From assembly GCA_963851045.1 (NCBI GenBank), contig CAWKNC010000002.1, forward strand, positions 62,001-126,000: a stretch of 64,000 nt of DNA, given 5' to 3'. Below, piece by piece: positions 59,968 to 64,000 of this stretch. The translations under genes were made by a program, and so were the position numbers. Numbering within the stretch: position 1 is the stretch's first letter; each line of letters opens with the position of its first letter. The stretch is from WHSW01 sp963851045 (GTDB taxonomy: Bacteria; Actinomycetota; Thermoleophilia; Solirubrobacterales; 70-9). The notes below the pieces were generated by a model. That model made no database searches, was not told the DNA's origin, and saw only the letters and a program-made list of their open reading frames with translations.

Positions 59968-61095
59968 TTAGTTGAGGACCGCTTCTCGGCGGCGCTTCGC
60001 TGTTCGTGCGGCGATTGCCCAGCCGAGTAGGGCTATGAGGGAGATCGGGAGCATCACCGCGAGGGTGACGAGGCCGACGCCCGCGATCACCTCGAGGACG
60101 CGACCGGCGTCGCGGAAGGCGTCGCCGAGGCTCCAGCCGCCGCCCGAGCCGGAGTCCGGCCCGTCGGAACTGACCTCGACATCGACGGTCGCGAACCGGC
60201 CCTGGCGCTTGACGGCGTTGAGCTCGGCCCGATAGGCGTCGGCGCTCGCGTTAAGGGAGTCGATCTGCGACCGGATCACCAACTTGTCCTGGCGGGTGTC
60301 TGCCTCAATCAGCGCGATTCGCGCTTTGCGAATCTGCTCGAGAGTGCTTGCGAGGTCTCGCTGCGAGCGGGTGGCCCTCGAGGTGATGTCCTCGCCGCCC
60401 TCGGTGCGCGAGATCACGTCGGCGAGGCCCGAGAGATCGGTGAGCGCGGCGTCAAGGCGCTTGTATGGGATCTCGAGCGAGAAATCGGCTCGAGCGCCAG
60501 CCTGATCGGTGGTCACGCGCGAGTCGAGAACGATCCCGTCGTAGCTGTCGGTGACGCTGACAACATCGTTGGCGACGTCCTGGACCTTGCTGGCCTCTGT
60601 GCCGAGAGAGAGCCGAGCGGTCGCATCGACGATTCGCGTTTCGGAACCGCTTGCAATGCCACCTGCGCCGCCCGAGTCGATGCTGGGCGCGGCCGCCGCC
60701 TGATCTTGAACCGCAGGACCCTCGGCGGCGCCCTGGGCACCAGCGGCGCTCGAATCGTCGAACTCGCGCGCCGCTTCTGGCGCGGTCTCGCTCACTGTCG
60801 GCTCCGACAGCGTGAATGTCTGGTCGTCGTTTCGGCTGATGGCGACCGCGGCAACGACAGCCACCGTGGCCACGGCGCCGACGGGCATCAGGACGCGCCG
60901 CGGTGGCACGGTGGCGATCCGCTGCCAGGCACGCCGAAACGAGCCGCCGGCTCGCCTTCGTGATCCGATGCGTGGCCCCAGGCCTGCGTCGGGTGGGAAG
61001 TCAGCCGCAGCCCATTCGTCGAGGCGCCGGGAGAAGTCGGGATCGGGCTCGGAGCGCATCTCGCGCAGCTCCTTTTCGAGCTCCTCAGTTGTCAT
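59968..61095 (-). CDS. DUF4349 membrane protein, probable anti-sigma partner
   Basis: 375 residues. An N-terminal cytoplasmic helical part (EELEKELREMRSEPDPDFSR) resembles anti-sigma domains; a membrane segment follows (VLMPVGAVATVAVVAAVAI, about 68-86). An Ala/Ser/Asp-rich linker, the DUF4349 domain (IVDATARLSLGTEASKVQDV to LNAVKRQGRFATVDVEV) with coiled-coil potential, and a C-terminal membrane helix (VIAGVGLVTLAVMLPISLIA) complete it. The start overlaps the sigma gene by 11 bp, the usual arrangement of a sigma factor and its membrane regulator. Confidence 0.85.
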   Translation of the reverse strand: MTTEELEKELREMRSEPDPDFSRRLDEWAAADFPPDAGLGPRIGSRRRAGGSFRRAWQRIATVPPRRVLMPVGAVATVAVVAAVAISRNDDQTFTLSEPTVSETAPEAAREFDDSSAAGAQGAAEGPAVQDQAAAAPSIDSGGAGGIASGSETRIVDATARLSLGTEASKVQDVANDVVSVTDSYDGIVLDSRVTTDQAGARADFSLEIPYKRLDAALTDLSGLADVISRTEGGEDITSRATRSQRDLASTLEQIRKARIALIEADTRQDKLVIRSQIDSLNASADAYRAELNAVKRQGRFATVDVEVSSDGPDSGSGGGWSLGDAFRDAGRVLEVIAGVGLVTLAVMLPISLIALLGWAIAARTAKRRREAVLN

Positions 61096-61651
61096 CGCAC
61101 GCCTCCCTCAACTTCTCCATTGCGCGGTGCAGCCTGGTCCCCGCGTTCGACTCGCTTACTCCGATCGCCTCGGCGATCTCGGCGTTACCGAGCCCGGCGA
61201 AGAACTTCAGCGCGATCAGCTCACGGTCACGAGGGGTGAGGGTCGCCAGTGCCGCGCTGAGCACCGACCTCCTCATCGCCGCCTCGACGGCCTCCTCGTG
61301 TGCTTCGCCCGCGGCCTCATCGACCGGTTCGTCGGAGAGTTCGGCGTGGCGCTTGCGGCGACGGAGCTCGTCGAGGGCGGCGTTGCGAGCGATCCCGAAC
61401 AACCAGCCCCGATGGCTTCCGCGACTCGGATCAAAGCTCGCGCGTCGTCGATACGCGCGCTCGAAAGCCTGTGCGGTCACGTCCTCGGCGGCGCTGCGGT
61501 CGCGCAGCATCCCGGCGACGTAGGCGTAGACGTCATCGCGGCTGGAGCGATAGAGCTCCTCGAAGGCGGTGTCGGCTTGCGCCGGAGCTTCGATCGCGGG
61601 TGCGACGAGGGTGGTCACGGGCGTACTACGGCGCCTTCGGCGGTCCGTCAC
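61085..61651 (-). CDS. ECF-type RNA polymerase sigma factor (second)
   Basis: 188 residues. Region 2: FEELYRSSRDDVYAYVAGML, DVTAQAFERAYRR, SHRGWLFGIARNAALDELRR. Region 4: LTPRDRELIALKFFAGLGNA then EIAEAIGVSESNAGTRLHRA. Forms a two-gene operon with the DUF4349 protein, which presumably controls it. A short basic N-terminal extension (TDRRRRRSTPV) is of doubtful start; ATG or GTG codons further in are possible. Confidence 0.88.
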   Translation of the reverse strand: MTDRRRRRSTPVTTLVAPAIEAPAQADTAFEELYRSSRDDVYAYVAGMLRDRSAAEDVTAQAFERAYRRRASFDPSRGSHRGWLFGIARNAALDELRRRKRHAELSDEPVDEAAGEAHEEAVEAAMRRSVLSAALATLTPRDRELIALKFFAGLGNAEIAEAIGVSESNAGTRLHRAMEKLREACDDN

Positions 61652-61675
61652 ACGGCAATTATCCGCGACAGTCGC

Positions 61676-62998
61676 TCAGGCGGCGATGCGCAGTTCAACC
61701 GGCTCGTCACGACCGTACGCGGACGCGTAGGCGGCACGAATCGAGTCGGCGGTGATCTCAACAAGGCGGGCGAGATCCGCCTTTGAGATCGCGAGCGGGG
61801 GCATCAGCACAACCGTTTCCCCGAGGGGACGAATGATCGCCCCGCGCTCCCTGGCGGCGAGCGTGACCTGGTGGCCCAAAGCGAGCGCGGGATCGTGCTC
61901 GCCGAGATCGATCCCGATCATGAAGCCGCGGCCGCGAATCTCCGCGACCTCGTCCATTGCCGCCACCGGCGCGAGGAGCTCGCCGAGCAGGCGAATCTTT
62001 GGCTGCAGGCGCACAAGCGTTTGCTCCCGCCTGAAGACCTCGATGCTGGCGAGGGCGGCTGCGCAGCCCAGCGGATTGCCGGTGAAGGTGTGGCCGTGAA
62101 AGAAGGTCCGACCATCCTCGGGCGCACCGAGGAAGCCCTCGTACACGCGCTCGGTGGCGAGCGTCGCCGCCAGCGGCAGGTAACCGCCGGTGAGCCCCTT
62201 GCCGAGACACAAGAAGTCGGGGGAGACACGCTCCTGCTCGCAGGCGAACATGGTGCCGGTGCGTCCGAACCCGGTCGCGACCTCGTCGGCGATCAAGAAG
62301 ACGCCGTGGGCCTCGGTCAACTCGCGGACACGCCGCAGGAAGCCCGGCGGCTGAACGCGGATGCCGGCGGCCCCTTGTACAAGCGGCTCGACGATCACCG
62401 CCGCGATCTCGTGGCCGTGCAGGTCGAGCAGGCGCTCGAGTCGTCGGGTGTCGCCGGGGTCGACGCGGTAGCTCTTGAACAGCAGCGGTCCGAAGGCGCC
62501 GTGGAAGGTGTCGATGCCGCCGACTGACACCGAGCCGATCGTGTCGCCGTGGTAGGCGTCGGTCAGGCAGACGAACGCGTTGCGCTGGTGACGGCCATCG
62601 TCACGCTGGCGCCAGTACTGGAAGGCCATCTTGAGGGCGATCTCGACCGCTGTGGAGCCCGACTCCGAGTAGAAGACTCGGCTCAGCCCGGGCGGAGCAA
62701 GCTCGACCAGCTGCGCCGCGAGCTCGGCTGCTGGCGGATGCGTGAGCCCGAGCATCGTCGAGTGGGCCACGCGATCGAGCTGATCGCGGATCGCGGCGTC
62801 GATCAGCGGGTGGCGGTGGCCGTGGACGTTGCACCAAAGTGAAGAGACGCCATCGATGTAGCGGCGACCTTCAGTGTCCACCAGGTCCGTGCCGTCGCCG
62901 GCCTCGATTGCCAGAGGCGCCTGCTCGCACCAGCCACGCTGCTGGGTGAACGGGTGCCAGACGTGCCGGTGATCGAGCTCGGTCGTGGACTCCGCCAT
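61676..62998 (-). CDS. bioA: Adenosylmethionine-8-amino-7-oxononanoate aminotransferase
   Basis: 440 residues, class III PLP aminotransferase in biotin synthesis (KAPA to DAPA with SAM as amino donor). BioA-specific features: HVWHPFTQQRGW at the N-terminus and SSLWCNVHGHRHP. Others: YSESGSTAVEIALKMAFQYW, ADEVATGFGRTGTMFACEQE, and the PLP-Lys in FLCLGKGLTGGYLPLAAT. No other bio gene lies nearby. A CRP-type site lies 46 bp upstream of the ATG (62998), divergent from the MarR gene. Confidence 0.93.
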   Translation of the reverse strand: MAESTTELDHRHVWHPFTQQRGWCEQAPLAIEAGDGTDLVDTEGRRYIDGVSSLWCNVHGHRHPLIDAAIRDQLDRVAHSTMLGLTHPPAAELAAQLVELAPPGLSRVFYSESGSTAVEIALKMAFQYWRQRDDGRHQRNAFVCLTDAYHGDTIGSVSVGGIDTFHGAFGPLLFKSYRVDPGDTRRLERLLDLHGHEIAAVIVEPLVQGAAGIRVQPPGFLRRVRELTEAHGVFLIADEVATGFGRTGTMFACEQERVSPDFLCLGKGLTGGYLPLAATLATERVYEGFLGAPEDGRTFFHGHTFTGNPLGCAAALASIEVFRREQTLVRLQPKIRLLGELLAPVAAMDEVAEIRGRGFMIGIDLGEHDPALALGHQVTLAARERGAIIRPLGETVVLMPPLAISKADLARLVEITADSIRAAYASAYGRDEPVELRIAA

Positions 62999-63043
62999 CC
63001 ACGCGCGGACACTAGGTACTCAGGCGGCGGGAAAAGGGGCTCG

Positions 63044-63059
63044 TGTGATGTAGATCACA
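63044..63059. promoter_or_regulatory. CRP/GlxR-type binding site between bioA and marR
   Basis: TGTGATGTAGATCACA is a perfect TGTGA-N6-TCACA palindrome with central TA, matching the actinobacterial Crp/GlxR consensus TGTGANNTANNTCACA. It could act on either divergent gene. Confidence 0.75.
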
Positions 63060-63060
63060 T

Positions 63061-63094
63061 AGTTTCACTTGTACAACAGTTTCAGTTTTGCAAC
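63061..63094 (+). promoter_or_regulatory. Two 17-bp direct repeats, candidate MarR operator and promoter
   Basis: AGTTTCACTTGTACAAC (63061-63077) and AGTTTCAGTTTTGCAAC (63078-63094) agree at 14 of 17 positions. The first contains the palindrome TTGTACAA, which also could be a -35 (TTGTAC), with AACTAT 17 bp on as a -10. The transcript would then start close to the GTG at 63105, nearly leaderless. Confidence 0.5.
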
Positions 63095-63104
63095 TATTGC
63101 GAAC

Positions 63105-63596
63105 GTGACGACCACCTCAAAGGCAGACCGCGAGCTCGGCTTTCGCCTCGGAGCGGTCCTGCTGCGGTGCATGAGCTCCGATGGCGGCAGCGCGATCCGC
63201 GTGATCGACGAGAGCGGACTCAGCTTCCAGCAGGTGAAGGTGCTGATGACCCTTGCCGGTGGCGAGGAGAGCCCGAGCGTCAAGCAGGTTGCGGAGGGAG
63301 TGGGGTTGTCGCTGCCGACGGTCAGTCGTGCCGTCGATGGTCTCGTCAAACGCAAGCTCGTCATCCGCACCGAGGACCCCGATGACCGGCGCCAGCGGAT
63401 GCTCGCCCTGGCCGCCTCCGGTCGTGAGCTGGCCGACCGCATCCTGGCCGCGCGCATCGAGGGCCTAGGTCAGTTCGCGGCGTCACTCACCGACGAGGAG
63501 CGCGAACGCCTCGACGACGCGCTGGAGCTACTGCTCGAGCGTCCTGAGATCGCGGCCATCTACCGCCAATACCGACGTCAGCCGGCGTACGCATGA
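63105..63596 (+). CDS. MarR family transcriptional regulator
   Basis: 163 residues. Winged helix: LSFQQVKVLMTLAGGEES, SVKQVAEGVGLSLPTVSRAV, DGLVKRKLVIRTEDPDDRRQ (wing) and the C-terminal dimer helices. The GTG at 63105 is used; the TTG at 63069 lies inside the operator region. Its stop overlaps the MFS exporter start, so it is the likely regulator of that exporter, sensing its substrate. Confidence 0.9.
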   Translation: MTTTSKADRELGFRLGAVLLRCMSSDGGSAIRVIDESGLSFQQVKVLMTLAGGEESPSVKQVAEGVGLSLPTVSRAVDGLVKRKLVIRTEDPDDRRQRMLALAASGRELADRILAARIEGLGQFAASLTDEERERLDDALELLLERPEIAAIYRQYRRQPAYA

Positions 63597-64000
63597 CCCG
63601 CTACCGCCACCTGATCACCGAGGACAACTCCAAGTGGTGGACGCTCGGCGCGATGTGCTTCGCCCTGTTCATGATCATGCTCGACAACACGGTGGTGAAC
63701 GTCGCGCTGCCGTCGATTCAAAAGGATCTCGATACCAGCATCGGCCAGCTCGAGTGGGCCGTCAACGGGTACACGCTCTGCTTCGGCGTCCTCTTGGTCA
63801 CGGGCGGCCGGCTCGGCGACATCTTCGGGCGTCGCCGGATGTTTCTCACCGGCGTGATCATCTTCGCGCTCACATCGGCGACCGCCGGACTTGCCGCTTC
63901 GCCGACGATGCTGATCGGAAGTCGCGTCCTCCAGGGCTTTGGCGCCGCGCTGATGATGCCCGCGACCCTCTCGATCATCACAAACGCCTTCCCACCCGCA
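63593..64000 (+). CDS. MFS drug exporter, DHA2/EmrB-like, N-terminal part (3' end outside window)
   Basis: 136 residues visible, running off the edge. ATG at 63593 overlaps the MarR stop (ATGA). First helix with DHA2 motif D1 (LDNTVVNVALPSI), motif A loop GGRLGDIFGRRR between helices 2 and 3, then LIGSRVLQGFGAALMMPATL. This is the pattern of 14-helix proton-driven multidrug exporters. Substrate unknown. Confidence 0.92.
   Translation, partial: MTRYRHLITEDNSKWWTLGAMCFALFMIMLDNTVVNVALPSIQKDLDTSIGQLEWAVNGYTLCFGVLLVTGGRLGDIFGRRRMFLTGVIIFALTSATAGLAASPTMLIGSRVLQGFGAALMMPATLSIITNAFPPA

Noticed and set aside
63069..63104. TTG at 63069 as start of the MarR protein
   Set aside because: It lies inside the direct repeats and possible -35 element; the family homology begins after the GTG at 63105.
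1..64000. CRISPR array, prophage, or insertion sequence with transposase
   Set aside because: No regularly spaced direct repeats of CRISPR type, no phage structural genes and no transposase reading frame were seen.

Overview
The window is GC-rich and gene-dense. It uses GTG and TTG starts freely, and many neighbouring genes overlap by 4 bases (ATGA or GTGA). A group 1h (actinobacterial-type) [NiFe] hydrogenase operon, a six-gene Mce array, a CGAAC-N4-GTTCG SOS box and a TGTGA-N6-TCACA CRP/GlxR-type box all fit an actinomycete. My best guess is class Thermoleophilia (Solirubrobacterales-like). This is an inference: there is no rRNA or ribosomal protein gene here to prove it.

Layout. 0-9.3 kb is ordinary core and accessory content: the end of a beta-propeller protein, SOS-regulated DNA polymerase IV, a DacB-type carboxypeptidase, a patatin-like lipase, an acyl-CoA ligase, a small IF2-N-like protein, a DsbA-like thioredoxin, a TVP38/DedA membrane protein and tRNA-Pro(CGG). 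9.5-27.7 kb holds two diverged copies of one gene set: FAD disulfide oxidoreductase, TVP38/TMEM64 membrane protein, YnjF-like CDP-alcohol phosphatidyltransferase, YnjBCD-like ABC transporter (ATPase, two permeases, lipoprotein binding protein) and a SAM methyltransferase. Copy 2 (20.5-27.7 kb) is intact apart from one frameshift in a permease. Copy 1 (9.5-16.9 kb) keeps an intact oxidoreductase, binding protein and methyltransferase, but its TVP38, phosphatidyltransferase, ATPase and both permease genes carry many frameshifts. Copy 1 is also joined to an ECF sigma/anti-sigma pair. A large secreted hydrolase lies between the copies.

27.8-30.4 kb carries an epimerase-like SDR, superoxide dismutase, an acidic small protein and a PadR regulator. 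30.5-45.8 kb is a compact 17-gene operon for a high-affinity hydrogenase, with all Hyp maturation factors, the endopeptidase, a nickel permease and several conserved accessory proteins of unknown function. 45.9-57.9 kb is a secreted beta-helix protein followed by six consecutive mce (MlaD-domain) genes with no YrbE permease or ATPase in view. Three of these carry apparent frameshifts, two of which merge mce2-mce4 into one long open frame. 58-64 kb has an SCP2 protein, a Nudix hydrolase, rubredoxin, an ECF sigma factor with a DUF4349 membrane partner, bioA, and a MarR regulator coupled to an MFS exporter that runs off the edge.

Non-coding structure is the other notable content. A stem-loop repeat family occurs at 7.4 and 57.9 kb; its stem arms covary while the 21-nt loop is identical, and a 19-nt piece of that loop lies inside hypE. 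A second family of long-loop hairpins, with unrelated arms but similar loops, sits between two convergent gene pairs. A perfect 34-bp tandem repeat precedes the copy 2 binding-protein gene. All frameshifts could be real decay or assembly indels; the sequence alone does not decide.
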